64,000 nucleotides of DNA, taken from Thiomargarita sp. (GTDB taxonomy: Bacteria > Pseudomonadota > Gammaproteobacteria > Beggiatoales > Beggiatoaceae). A model generated the notes under the pieces. It made no database searches. It was not told where the DNA came from and was given only the letters and a program-made list of their open reading frames with translations. Shown here piece by piece: positions 1-8,033 of the stretch. Within the stretch, counting starts at the first letter, position 1. The number at the start of each line of letters is the position of its first letter. The position numbers and the translations under genes were made by a program. Location: contig DYNP01000003.1 in the NCBI GenBank assembly GCA_020721005.1, forward strand, positions 1 through 64,000, given 5' to 3'.

Positions 1-182
1 GCCGGCTAAAGCCTCCACTCCAAGGGCTTACCACTGGCCGGCTAAAGCCTCCACTCCAAGGACTTACCGCTGGCCGGCTAAAGCCTCCACTCCAACCTAC
101 CTTCTAAAGCCTTCACTCCAACTATCTTAACTGAGGGGCAACTCTCATTTTTTCATGATCGTATACTTTTGCAAGTGGTCTA
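1..182. repeat. Right-hand end of a hairpin-repeat element (cut by window edge)
   Basis: Three copies of a GGCCGGCTAAAGCCTCCACT-type unit (starting near 1, 36 and 72) plus a degenerate fourth near 104 are followed by a tail ending in TACTTTTGCAAGTGGTCTA at 164-182. The same tail closes the complete element at 22818-23337, where it pairs with an inverted copy at the other end. I therefore read this as the right terminus of a related element whose left part lies outside the window. No gene is visible here; the 86 bases after it lead into the first coding region. Confidence 0.75.
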
Positions 183-268
183 ATTTTTGTTGTTATGGCA
201 ACTGAGTCTCATAAGAGATCTAGGTAACTTTTATAAGCTACTTTTTTCACTGTTAATTGGAGGATAAT

Positions 269-2179
269 ATGTGCAGTCGTTTGAGAGAAACTACATCACC
301 GTTTAAAGAATGGTTGGTATTGATAACCTGCTTGTTCCTGACGGGCCTGTTTAACCCATCGTTTTCTGAGGAGAACAGTACTGAAAATAATCCGTTAGAT
401 ATTATTTTCTCAGAGGTTTCTGAAACGCAGATTGTGGGAGAATCTTCTCAATTGGGAATTAAACTCTCAGCCACTCGTGAGAATGACAACGATGTCGTGT
501 CAATTCAACTGAGCGACAATAAAACCGTCGTGTTAAGCCGCAACGTTGGCCATCTCAATTTCTATGTATCGAGCAAACAGCTTGATACAGCAACCAGCTT
601 TGTTGCGGAAGATAAAGAACTCACGGCGGTTGATTCGTTAACCCAATACCTGTGGCAGTATCGTGGTTATAGTGGGTTAGGAGATACCTTATTAGACGCG
701 CTTCTAGTGTTGTCCAATTGGCCGCAGGGTGTGGCGTTTGAAGAGCCTGAGTTGTCAACTGATAATCCTGACCGAGCCGCTACTTATCCATTATCTGTAA
801 GCATGAACACTCAGGATGGGACCTATTCTTATAAGTCTTATTATGGTGGTCTTATAGAGAGTAACCCTTTTGGTTTAATTGGATGCGGTCTCGACACCAT
901 TTTGGCGAAACTTTTATTGGAATGTAGTAAACAAGTTAACCAGGGTCAGAGTGTAACCTTAACCGCCACGCCTGCGGCTGACTATGTCTTCAAAGGATGG
1001 AGTGGGGATTGTACGGGCACCATGACGACTTGTACCGTGAGTATGACTGGGGCCAAGTCGGTGACAGCCACCTTTGAGCTGAAAACTTATCCACTAACCA
1101 TAACCAAATCAGGCTATTTGGGTACTGTGAGCAGTTCTCCCACTGGTATTAACTGTGGTACTACATGTAGTTATGTCTTCCAAATAGGCAGTCATGTGAC
1201 CTTAACCGCCACGCCTGCGGCTGGCTATGTCTTCAAAGGATGGAGTGGGGATTGTACAGGCACCACGACGACTTGTACCGTGAGTACGACTGAGGCCAAG
1301 TCGGTGATAGCCACCTTTGAGATGAAAACTTATCCACTAACCATAACCAAATCAGCCAATTTGGGTAGTGTGAGCAGTTCCCCCGCCGGTATTAACTGTG
1401 GTAGCGTGTGTAATTACAGCTTTCCAACAAACAATAATGTGACCTTAACCGCCATGCCTGCGGCTGGCTATGTCTTCACAGGATGGAGTGGGGCTTGTAC
1501 GGGCACCACGACGACTTGTACCGTGAGTATGACTGGGGCCAAGTTGGTGACGGCAACTTTCACTCTTAATGTTTACTCATTAACCGTATCCACAACCATT
1601 GATGATGGAGGCACATTCATATCCCCATTTACCAGGGGTGCGCCAGTGATACAAAGTTCTCCCGCTGTCATCAACTGTGGTGGCAACAGCGGTAATGTGT
1701 GTAGCTATCTCTTTAACAAAGATAGCAATATCGCTTTAAATATCACAATTCCCGATAATGAATATATATTCAGTGCCTGGGGTGGTGCTTGTGCTGGTAA
1801 AGCACAGGACGGTTGCACGGTGAGTATGACAGCCGCTCAGACTGTCACAGCAACATTCGTTCGGAATACTTTAAAGGTATATCTCCTTCCAAATATACTT
1901 GCTGTAAACCTGACAGTCTCTGGAATTCCCTGTTATTCCACAAGCAGTTCCCAACTGGCATGCCAAGATACTCAAAGTTTTGGAAGGACTGTGGTATTAA
2001 CGGTAGCGCCTGCCGCTGGTTATTTATTCAAAGAGTGGAGTGGGGATTGTACTGGTACGACAAACTCTTGTACTGTGACCATGAACGGGCCTAAAACTGT
2101 ATCGGCAAACTTTGCTCAAACTGATCCATTAAATGTAACTATTCCCGTAAATACTGTTCCGACAGTTCCGGTAGAGTGA
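269..2179 (+). CDS. Exported InlB-B-repeat protein, paralogue 1
   Basis: 636-residue secreted protein, first of four tandem paralogues. The start at 269 is chosen because GGAGG at 259-263 sits just upstream and paralogues 3 and 4 begin with the same ATGTGCAGTC; an in-frame TTG at 257 would overlap the ribosome site. A Sec signal peptide (LVLITCLFLTGLF core, cut near SFS/EE) is followed by a conserved N-terminal domain of about 135 residues (FSEVSETQIVGES to LSTDNPDR) that I cannot assign. Then come repeats of about 80 residues of the form INCG...C...VTLTATPAAGYVF-GWSG-C-TCTVSMT-AKSVTATF, which match divergent InlB B-repeats (beta-grasp-like modules of surface proteins). Paired cysteines in each repeat suggest disulfides. 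The reading frame ends within what looks like a broken further repeat. Adhesin or matrix role is inference. Confidence 0.88.
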   Translation: MCSRLRETTSPFKEWLVLITCLFLTGLFNPSFSEENSTENNPLDIIFSEVSETQIVGESSQLGIKLSATRENDNDVVSIQLSDNKTVVLSRNVGHLNFYVSSKQLDTATSFVAEDKELTAVDSLTQYLWQYRGYSGLGDTLLDALLVLSNWPQGVAFEEPELSTDNPDRAATYPLSVSMNTQDGTYSYKSYYGGLIESNPFGLIGCGLDTILAKLLLECSKQVNQGQSVTLTATPAADYVFKGWSGDCTGTMTTCTVSMTGAKSVTATFELKTYPLTITKSGYLGTVSSSPTGINCGTTCSYVFQIGSHVTLTATPAAGYVFKGWSGDCTGTTTTCTVSTTEAKSVIATFEMKTYPLTITKSANLGSVSSSPAGINCGSVCNYSFPTNNNVTLTAMPAAGYVFTGWSGACTGTTTTCTVSMTGAKLVTATFTLNVYSLTVSTTIDDGGTFISPFTRGAPVIQSSPAVINCGGNSGNVCSYLFNKDSNIALNITIPDNEYIFSAWGGACAGKAQDGCTVSMTAAQTVTATFVRNTLKVYLLPNILAVNLTVSGIPCYSTSSSQLACQDTQSFGRTVVLTVAPAAGYLFKEWSGDCTGTTNSCTVTMNGPKTVSANFAQTDPLNVTIPVNTVPTVPVE

Positions 2180-2235
2180 GTAGTTCGCCCGCCGACATTA
2201 ACGGTGGGGTACCGTGTGTAGTTATAGTCACTGTT
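2170..2235 (+). pseudogene. Out-of-frame remnant of a further InlB repeat
   Basis: Immediately over and past the stop of paralogue 1, another frame (codons from 2170) reads GRVSSSPADINGGVPC, which corresponds to the repeat opening GSVSSSPAGINCGTVC seen in the paralogues. This indicates that paralogue 1 once continued, and that a small indel brought the stop at 2177-2179 into frame. The remnant is not expected to be translated. Confidence 0.6.
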
Positions 2236-2260
2236 GGAGTTCGCGGGTGCTCACTCCAAC
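2233..2260. terminator. Hairpin after paralogue 1
   Basis: GTTGGAGT at 2233-2240 and ACTCCAAC at 2253-2260 form an 8-bp perfect stem with a 12-base loop. There is no T-run, so intrinsic termination is uncertain. The arm shares GGAGT with the hairpin-repeat family and may be a fragment of it. Confidence 0.4.
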
Positions 2261-2473
2261 TGACCAAATCCCGCTTAGGGAGTATAAACGAAGCGTCATA
2301 CGCCTTAGCTGAATTTCAATATGTTGGTGCATAACACGTCTTTTCAGTACACTATGTTGATTGACATTACTCTCAACTTTATTGTTATCATGACACTTGA
2401 GTCTCACCAGAGACTCCGGTAACTTTTATGAACAACTTGTTTCATTACTAAACTAATAATCGGAGAATAATTT

Positions 2474-4369
2474 ATGTCTAGTCATTTAAGAACCACTAGA
2501 CCACCGTTCCCAACACGGTGGGTCTTGATAACCTGCTTGCTACTGATGAGCTTGTTTAATCCCTCATTTGCTCAAGAAGAGGGCAGCGGTGATAACACCG
2601 CTGTTAGTGTTGTTTTTGCCGAGGTTTCGGACACGCAAATTGTGGGAGAATCTCCCCAATTGGGAATTAAACTCTCAACCACTCGTGAGAATGACAATGA
2701 TGTCGTGTCAATTCAACTGAGCGACAATAAAACTGTCGTGTTAAGCCGCAATGTTGGAAATCTCAATTTCTATGTGTCGAGCAAACAGCTTGATACAGCA
2801 ACCAGCTTTGTTGCGGAAGATAAAGAACTCACGGCGGTTGATTCGTTAACCCAATACCTGTGGCAGTATCGTGGTTATAGTGGGTTAGGAGATACCTTAT
2901 TAGACGCGCTTCTAGTGTTGTCCAATTGGCCGCAGGGTGTGGCGTTTGAAGAGCCTGAGTTGTCAACTGACAACCCCGACCGGGGTACCCTAACTTACCC
3001 ATTAACGGTGACTATTATTCCAAATACTACTTTAACTGGTAAGGTAACTGGTGGTACTTCCCTTGGTTCGATTAACTGTGGTGGTATTAATAATATTTGT
3101 CAAGGAAATTATGGCGGGATGGTAACACTAACCGCCACGCCTGTGGCTGGTTATTATGGCTTCAAAGGATGGACTGGGGCTTGCACTAACACCACAACGA
3201 CTTGTACGATAAACATGACAAGTCCTAAGACGGTGACGGCAATATTTACGGAACTTCCCAAATATGCGCTTTCCATAGCTGTTAGCCCAAGTACCGCTGG
3301 TAAAGTGACCAGTGCTGTCGGCGGAATTAACTGTGGTAGCGATAGTAGCGTCTGTAATGTCAATCTTGGAGGAAAGGTCACGTTAACCGCAACACCCAGT
3401 TTAGGTTATTCATTCAAGGGGTGGAGTGGGGCTTGTACTGGAACGGCCACCACTTGTACGGTCAGCATGACTGCCGCTAAATCGGTGACAGCCACCTTTG
3501 AGGTGAAAACTTATCCACTAACCATAACCAAATCAGCCAATTTGGGTAGTGTGAGCAGTTCCCCCGCCGGTATCAACTGTGATACTATCTGTAGTTATAA
3601 TTTTGAAGAAGGCAGTAATGTAACACTAACAGCAACTGCTATTAGTGGTACATTTACAGGATGGAGTGGAGGTTGTACTGGTACTGCACCGACTTGTACA
3701 GTGAACATGAGTGCGGCTAAATCGGTCACAGCTAATTTTTCCTCTGGTTACCTATTATCGTTATCCACAACCGTTGATAATGGAGGCACATTCATATCCC
3801 CATTTAGTTGGGGTGCGCCAGTCATACAAAGTTCTCCCGCTGGCATCAACTGTGGTGGCAATAGCGGTAATGTGTGTAGCTATCTTTTTAATAAAGATAG
3901 CACAGTCACATTAAACATTCTAGGTAGTCGTCTCTATGCATTCAGTGCCTGGGGCGGTGCTTGTGCCGATAAAGCACAGAACGGTTGCACGGTGAGTATG
4001 ACAACTGCTCAGACCGTCACAGCGGCATTCGTCAGGAATATGTCAAATGTATATGTCGAGGTAATATTAAATATATATGTCCCGCATAATATGTATGTCC
4101 CGTCGTCAAGTGTTGGAACAGTGACTACCAGTCCTTCATCTGGAATTTCCTGCTATTCTGTGAACAGTTCCCAACTTATGAACAGTTTCCAACAACAGCA
4201 GTGCCAAGGTTTTAATAGTTTTGGAAAAACTGTGGTATTAACGGCTATGCCGGCGGCTGGTTATAAATTTACAGAGTGGACTGGGGGGGCTTGTAGCGGT
4301 ACGACAAATCCTTGTACAGTGGTCATGAATGAGTCTACAAATGTATTCGCAAACTTTGCTCCGCAATAA
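2474..4369 (+). CDS. Exported InlB-B-repeat protein, paralogue 2
   Basis: 631-residue secreted paralogue with ATG at 2474 behind CGGAGA at 2461-2466. Signal peptide (WVLITCLLLMSLFNPSFA, cut before QEEG), then the shared unassigned N-terminal domain, then about six divergent InlB-type repeats, each with INCG and GWSGACTG/TCTVSMT motifs. Bases 2777-2970 are identical over 194 positions to 569-762 in paralogue 1, while flanking bases differ, which indicates recent recombination or gene conversion. Near 4282 a G7 run adds one glycine relative to the other copies (WTGGACSG versus WSGACSG) while keeping the frame, as expected from strand slippage in a G tract. Likely exported by Sec and possibly onward by type II secretion; surface role inferred. 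Confidence 0.88.
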   Translation: MSSHLRTTRPPFPTRWVLITCLLLMSLFNPSFAQEEGSGDNTAVSVVFAEVSDTQIVGESPQLGIKLSTTRENDNDVVSIQLSDNKTVVLSRNVGNLNFYVSSKQLDTATSFVAEDKELTAVDSLTQYLWQYRGYSGLGDTLLDALLVLSNWPQGVAFEEPELSTDNPDRGTLTYPLTVTIIPNTTLTGKVTGGTSLGSINCGGINNICQGNYGGMVTLTATPVAGYYGFKGWTGACTNTTTTCTINMTSPKTVTAIFTELPKYALSIAVSPSTAGKVTSAVGGINCGSDSSVCNVNLGGKVTLTATPSLGYSFKGWSGACTGTATTCTVSMTAAKSVTATFEVKTYPLTITKSANLGSVSSSPAGINCDTICSYNFEEGSNVTLTATAISGTFTGWSGGCTGTAPTCTVNMSAAKSVTANFSSGYLLSLSTTVDNGGTFISPFSWGAPVIQSSPAGINCGGNSGNVCSYLFNKDSTVTLNILGSRLYAFSAWGGACADKAQNGCTVSMTTAQTVTAAFVRNMSNVYVEVILNIYVPHNMYVPSSSVGTVTTSPSSGISCYSVNSSQLMNSFQQQQCQGFNSFGKTVVLTAMPAAGYKFTEWTGGACSGTTNPCTVVMNESTNVFANFAPQ

Positions 4370-4379
4370 GTGACAAGCA

Positions 4380-4676
4380 CAGGGTGTGCAATATCTTTTT
4401 CTTACACACCCTTGATAATCCAACTTCAAGATTTAACTTTATAAACACTTCTTTTTCACAACAATCGGAGGATAATATGTGCAGTCAGTCAGTTAAAAAA
4501 ACGCTTCCATGGTGGCAAAAACCATTGGTAGGAATCGTTTGGGTGCTCATGCTGGGCATCTGTAACCTGTCCGTTGCCCAAACAGAGAATGAGGGTAACG
4601 AAATCGATATATCGTTCTCAGAAGTTTCTGAAACGCAAATTGTGGGAGAATCTTCTCAATTGGGAATTAAACTTTC
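4380..4676 (+). repeat. Duplicated leader module of paralogues 3 and 4 (copy 1)
   Basis: This 297-base stretch, holding the upstream hairpin, leader, ribosome site and first 67 codons of paralogue 3, recurs at 6149-6445 in front of paralogue 4, with the only difference I see at 4404 versus 6173. Divergence begins abruptly inside the N-terminal domain. Both genes thus carry the same expression signals. Confidence 0.8.
4382..4411. terminator. Hairpin between paralogues 2 and 3
   Basis: GGGTGTG at 4382-4388 pairs with CACACCC at 4405-4411, with a U-rich loop (TATCTTTTTC). It lies just after the stop of paralogue 2 and before the leader of paralogue 3, so it may act as a terminator or a 5'-leader stem; there is no trailing T-run. 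Confidence 0.5.
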
Positions 4677-6126
4677 AGCCACTCGTGAGAATGACAACGA
4701 TGTCGTGTCAATTCAACTGAGCGACAATAAAACTGTTGTGTTAAGCCGCAACGTCGGAAATTTCAATTTCTATGTGTCAAGCAAACAGTTTGATACAGCA
4801 ACCAGTTTTGTTGCAGAAAGTGGAGAAAGTACTACTATTGATGTGTTAGCTGAATATTTATGGCAGTATCGTGGCTACAATGCGTTAGGAGATACGCTGT
4901 TAGACGCACTTCTGGTGTTGTCCAACTGGCCGCAAGGGGTGGCGTTTGAGGAGCCTGAATTGTCAACTGATGAGCCTGACCGGGCCGTTACTTATCGATT
5001 ATCTGTAACCATCAATACTAATGGGGCGAACGATTCTCTTGATGGCGGTAATGTAGCGGATTCAGCTTATGGAACTTACGGAATTCAGTGTGGCGAGTTC
5101 AGTTCATATGTTAGCTTAATGTGTTCTCGCGACTTCTTATTAAATAAGAGTGTAACCTTAACGGCGACACCCGCTCCAGGTTATGTGTTTAGTGGGTGGA
5201 GTGGTGGTTGTACTGATACTACAACGACTTGTACAATCACGATGACAAGTTCTAAGACTGTGACGGCAAAATTTACGGTTGCTACTAAATATGGGTTAGC
5301 AATAGCTGTTAGTCCAACTCTAAACTCTGGTAAAGTGATCAGTTCTGTTGGTGGAATTAATTGTGGTAATGGGGGTACTGTTTGTAACTCGAACTTGGGG
5401 GGAAACGTGACTTTAACAGCTACCCCCACCCCTGGTTATTCATTCAAAGAGTGGAGTGGGGCTTGTACTGGAACAGCCGCCACTTGTACGGTCAGTATGA
5501 CTGCGGCTAAATCGGTGACAGCCACCTTTATTGAGAACAGTTATTCATTAACTGTATCCACAACTATTGACAAGGGGGCTGTATCCCCATTTATTAAGGG
5601 TGCCCCAGTGATAGAAAATTTCCCCACCTTTGTTTACTCTGGTGGCAACTACGTTTATGCGACCAGCGTTATTAACTGTGGTGGCAACTACATGTATGCG
5701 TGTAGCTATCTCTTTCCTAGAGATAGCAAAGTCCGATTAAAGATGACAATTCCCGATAGTCAATATGTATTCAGTGCCTGGGGCGGTGCTTGTGCCGGCA
5801 AAGCACAGGATGATTGCACGGTGAGTATGACAGCCGCTCAGACGGTCACCGCGGCATTTGTCAGGAATATGTTGAATATATATGTCCAACCAACAAATGG
5901 AAGTGCGGGAACAGTAACAGTATCGGGACTTTCCTGTCTTGCTCTAAGCAGTTCCTACCAACGGTGCCTGGGTTCTCAAAGTTTTGGAAAAACGGTGACA
6001 TTAACAGCTACGCCGAAATCTGGTTATAGATTTACAGGATGGAGTGGGGCTTGTAGTGGTATGACAAACTCTTGTACAGTGGTCATGAATGGGCCTAAAA
6101 CTGTATTCGCAAACTTTGCTCAATAA
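4477..6126 (+). CDS. Exported InlB-B-repeat protein, paralogue 3
   Basis: 549-residue secreted paralogue. I use the ATG at 4477 (MCSQSVKKTLPWWQ), preceded by CGGAGG; a longer frame reaching back to 4384 runs through the hairpin and leader and is an artefact of the duplicated upstream module. Signal peptide ends near LSVA/QT. The conserved N-terminal domain (SFSEVSETQIVGES to LSTDEPDR) is followed by about four to five InlB-type repeats with the usual INCG, LTATPAPGYVFSGWSGGC and TVTA.F signatures. One repeat carries an inserted segment near 5620-5690 (VYSGGNYVYATS) that partly repeats the following INCGGNYMYACSYLF. Surface or matrix function is inferred from the family. Confidence 0.88.
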   Translation: MCSQSVKKTLPWWQKPLVGIVWVLMLGICNLSVAQTENEGNEIDISFSEVSETQIVGESSQLGIKLSATRENDNDVVSIQLSDNKTVVLSRNVGNFNFYVSSKQFDTATSFVAESGESTTIDVLAEYLWQYRGYNALGDTLLDALLVLSNWPQGVAFEEPELSTDEPDRAVTYRLSVTINTNGANDSLDGGNVADSAYGTYGIQCGEFSSYVSLMCSRDFLLNKSVTLTATPAPGYVFSGWSGGCTDTTTTCTITMTSSKTVTAKFTVATKYGLAIAVSPTLNSGKVISSVGGINCGNGGTVCNSNLGGNVTLTATPTPGYSFKEWSGACTGTAATCTVSMTAAKSVTATFIENSYSLTVSTTIDKGAVSPFIKGAPVIENFPTFVYSGGNYVYATSVINCGGNYMYACSYLFPRDSKVRLKMTIPDSQYVFSAWGGACAGKAQDDCTVSMTAAQTVTAAFVRNMLNIYVQPTNGSAGTVTVSGLSCLALSSSYQRCLGSQSFGKTVTLTATPKSGYRFTGWSGACSGMTNSCTVVMNGPKTVFANFAQ

Positions 6127-6148
6127 ACATTATTCCATGCCTGTATTA

Positions 6149-6445
6149 CAGGGTGTGCAATATCTTTTTCTTGCACACCCTTGATAATCCAACTTCAAGA
6201 TTTAACTTTATAAACACTTCTTTTTCACAACAATCGGAGGATAATATGTGCAGTCAGTCAGTTAAAAAAACGCTTCCATGGTGGCAAAAACCATTGGTAG
6301 GAATCGTTTGGGTGCTCATGCTGGGCATCTGTAACCTGTCCGTTGCCCAAACAGAGAATGAGGGTAACGAAATCGATATATCGTTCTCAGAAGTTTCTGA
6401 AACGCAAATTGTGGGAGAATCTTCTCAATTGGGAATTAAACTTTC
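6149..6445 (+). repeat. Duplicated leader module of paralogues 3 and 4 (copy 2)
   Basis: Second copy of the module at 4380-4676, ending inside the N-terminal domain of paralogue 4 where TCAGCCACTCG is replaced by TCGGCAGTCCG. The near-identity over non-coding and coding bases points to a recent duplication or conversion. Confidence 0.8.
6151..6180. terminator. Hairpin between paralogues 3 and 4
   Basis: GGGTGTGCAA at 6151-6160 and TTGCACACCC at 6171-6180 form a perfect 10-bp stem, improved over the copy at 4382-4411 by one base change. It separates two co-oriented genes. Confidence 0.5.
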
Positions 6446-7913
6446 GGCAGTCCGCGAGAATGACAACGATGTCGTGTCAATTCAACTGAGCGACAATAAA
6501 ACTGTCGTGTTAAGCCGCAACGTTGGCAATCTCAATTTTTATGTATCAAGCAAACAGTTTGATACAGCAACCAGTTTTATTGCAGAAGGTAAAGAAAGTA
6601 CTACTATTGATGTGTTAGCCGAATATTTATGGCAGTATCGTGGCTACAATGCGTTAGGAGATACTTTGTTAAACGCATTGCTGGTGTTGTCCAACTGGCC
6701 GCAAGGAGTGGCGTTTGAGGAGCCTGAATTGTCAACTGATGAGCCTGATAGAGTATTCTACCCATTAACAGTCATCATCAGTCCGGATAGTACAACTGGT
6801 AATGTAAGTAGTCCTACTAAATTCATAGATTGCGGGAATGGTGGTAAAATTTGTAAACAAAATTACGTAGGGACGATAGGACTAATAGCTACCCCAGCGG
6901 CTGGTTATGTGTTCAAACAATGGAGCGGGGCTTGTACTGGCACCATCACAAGTTGTACTGTGAATATGAGTCTGACCGGGGCCAGGTCGGTGACAGCAAC
7001 CTTCATTAAAGGTCACTCGTTAACCGTAACTACCGCTCCGGCGAATTCTGGTACTGTCAGTAGTTCTCCTATGGGAATTAACTGCGGTACCGTGTGTAAT
7101 TATGATTTTCCAGAAAACAGTGATGTGACCTTAACAGCTACGCCTATAAACGGTAGTTATACCTTTAATGGATGGAGTGGAGCTTGTACGGATACCTCCC
7201 CAACTTGTACGATGAATATGACAGTAGCCAAAACAGTGACAGCCAACTTTGTTGCTCAAAGTTATCCACTGTCCGTAATTATTCAACCTAACGCAACTGC
7301 TGGTAAGGTAACCAATTTTCCTATTTCTTACCCCTTAGTAATTGATTGTGGTTATAATAATGCTATATGCAGTGCTAACGTTTCAGGAAAATTAGAATTA
7401 GCGGCCGTGGCCAGTGCTACTCACATATTCATTGGCTGGAGTAGTGATTCAACCTGTTTTAGTAATCCCGGGGTTAACGAAAAGGTTTGTAATGTAGATA
7501 TGACAACTTCCAAAACTGTGAAAGCGAGTTTTAAACCCGTTACACGATACTACATTCTAGGTGGTACAGAAAGTCACTCTACTTATAGCTCATCATCTCC
7601 ATTACTACCCGCATTGTCTTATAATCTGAACGCATCACTGTCTGGGACTAAACTCACGTTGACCATCTCCAGACGTGATGGGTTAGCCTTTGATACAAAT
7701 TACCCTTATCCAGCAACTAATCCTCTCGAGGTAAGTATTTCTGGTTTTGTTCGCTACCAGTACAGTATAGGTCTTTATGCTGAGTCTTCAAAAGGTAAAA
7801 CACTCATAAGTTATACCCACGACGTTAGTTTAGGAGAATTTATAGATGAGTATGCTGTTTCAATAAACAATCACTTATTCATTCTGGGTCCAGTGATCAT
7901 AAGCCGAGAATAG
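6246..7913 (+). CDS. Exported InlB-B-repeat protein, paralogue 4, with unique C-terminal domain
   Basis: 555-residue secreted paralogue, start at ATG 6246 behind CGGAGG (the extended frame from 6153 is rejected as for paralogue 3). Signal peptide, the conserved N-terminal domain, then three to four InlB-type repeats (for example GWSGACTDTSPTCTMNMTVA). Unlike its sisters it ends in roughly 120 residues without the repeat motif (RYYILGGTESHST to LGPVIISRE), rich in Ser, Tyr and alternating hydrophobic positions, probably a separate beta domain. The last repeat before it is degenerate (SSDSTC, KVCNVDMTTSKTV). Last gene of the tandem array; a hairpin follows. Confidence 0.86.
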   Translation: MCSQSVKKTLPWWQKPLVGIVWVLMLGICNLSVAQTENEGNEIDISFSEVSETQIVGESSQLGIKLSAVRENDNDVVSIQLSDNKTVVLSRNVGNLNFYVSSKQFDTATSFIAEGKESTTIDVLAEYLWQYRGYNALGDTLLNALLVLSNWPQGVAFEEPELSTDEPDRVFYPLTVIISPDSTTGNVSSPTKFIDCGNGGKICKQNYVGTIGLIATPAAGYVFKQWSGACTGTITSCTVNMSLTGARSVTATFIKGHSLTVTTAPANSGTVSSSPMGINCGTVCNYDFPENSDVTLTATPINGSYTFNGWSGACTDTSPTCTMNMTVAKTVTANFVAQSYPLSVIIQPNATAGKVTNFPISYPLVIDCGYNNAICSANVSGKLELAAVASATHIFIGWSSDSTCFSNPGVNEKVCNVDMTTSKTVKASFKPVTRYYILGGTESHSTYSSSSPLLPALSYNLNASLSGTKLTLTISRRDGLAFDTNYPYPATNPLEVSISGFVRYQYSIGLYAESSKGKTLISYTHDVSLGEFIDEYAVSINNHLFILGPVIISRE

Positions 7914-7930
7914 TAACGTAAAAGCGAGAC

Positions 7931-7962
7931 AGAGTGTACACTATTATTTCGTTGTACATTCT
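7931..7962. terminator. Hairpin after the InlB-repeat array
   Basis: AGAGTGTACA at 7931-7940 pairs with TGTACATTCT at 7953-7962 (10 bp with one G-T wobble), loop CTATTATTTCGT. It resembles the hairpins at 4382 and 6151 in position and size and probably ends transcription of paralogue 4. Confidence 0.5.
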
Positions 7963-8033
7963 GGGTAATCTAAACCACCCCAAACCCCTCCTTCCAGTAT
8001 TTATCCATTTAGATAACAAATACGAGGATTATT

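Noticed and set aside
4282-4288. G7 run in paralogue 2 as a phase-variation switch
   Set aside because: The run keeps the reading frame and simply adds a glycine; no alternative truncated product is evident.
4384-4476. N-terminal extension of paralogue 3 (and the same at 6153-6245 for paralogue 4)
   Set aside because: The extension reads through a hairpin and ribosome site; the ATG after CGGAGG followed by a signal peptide is the better start.
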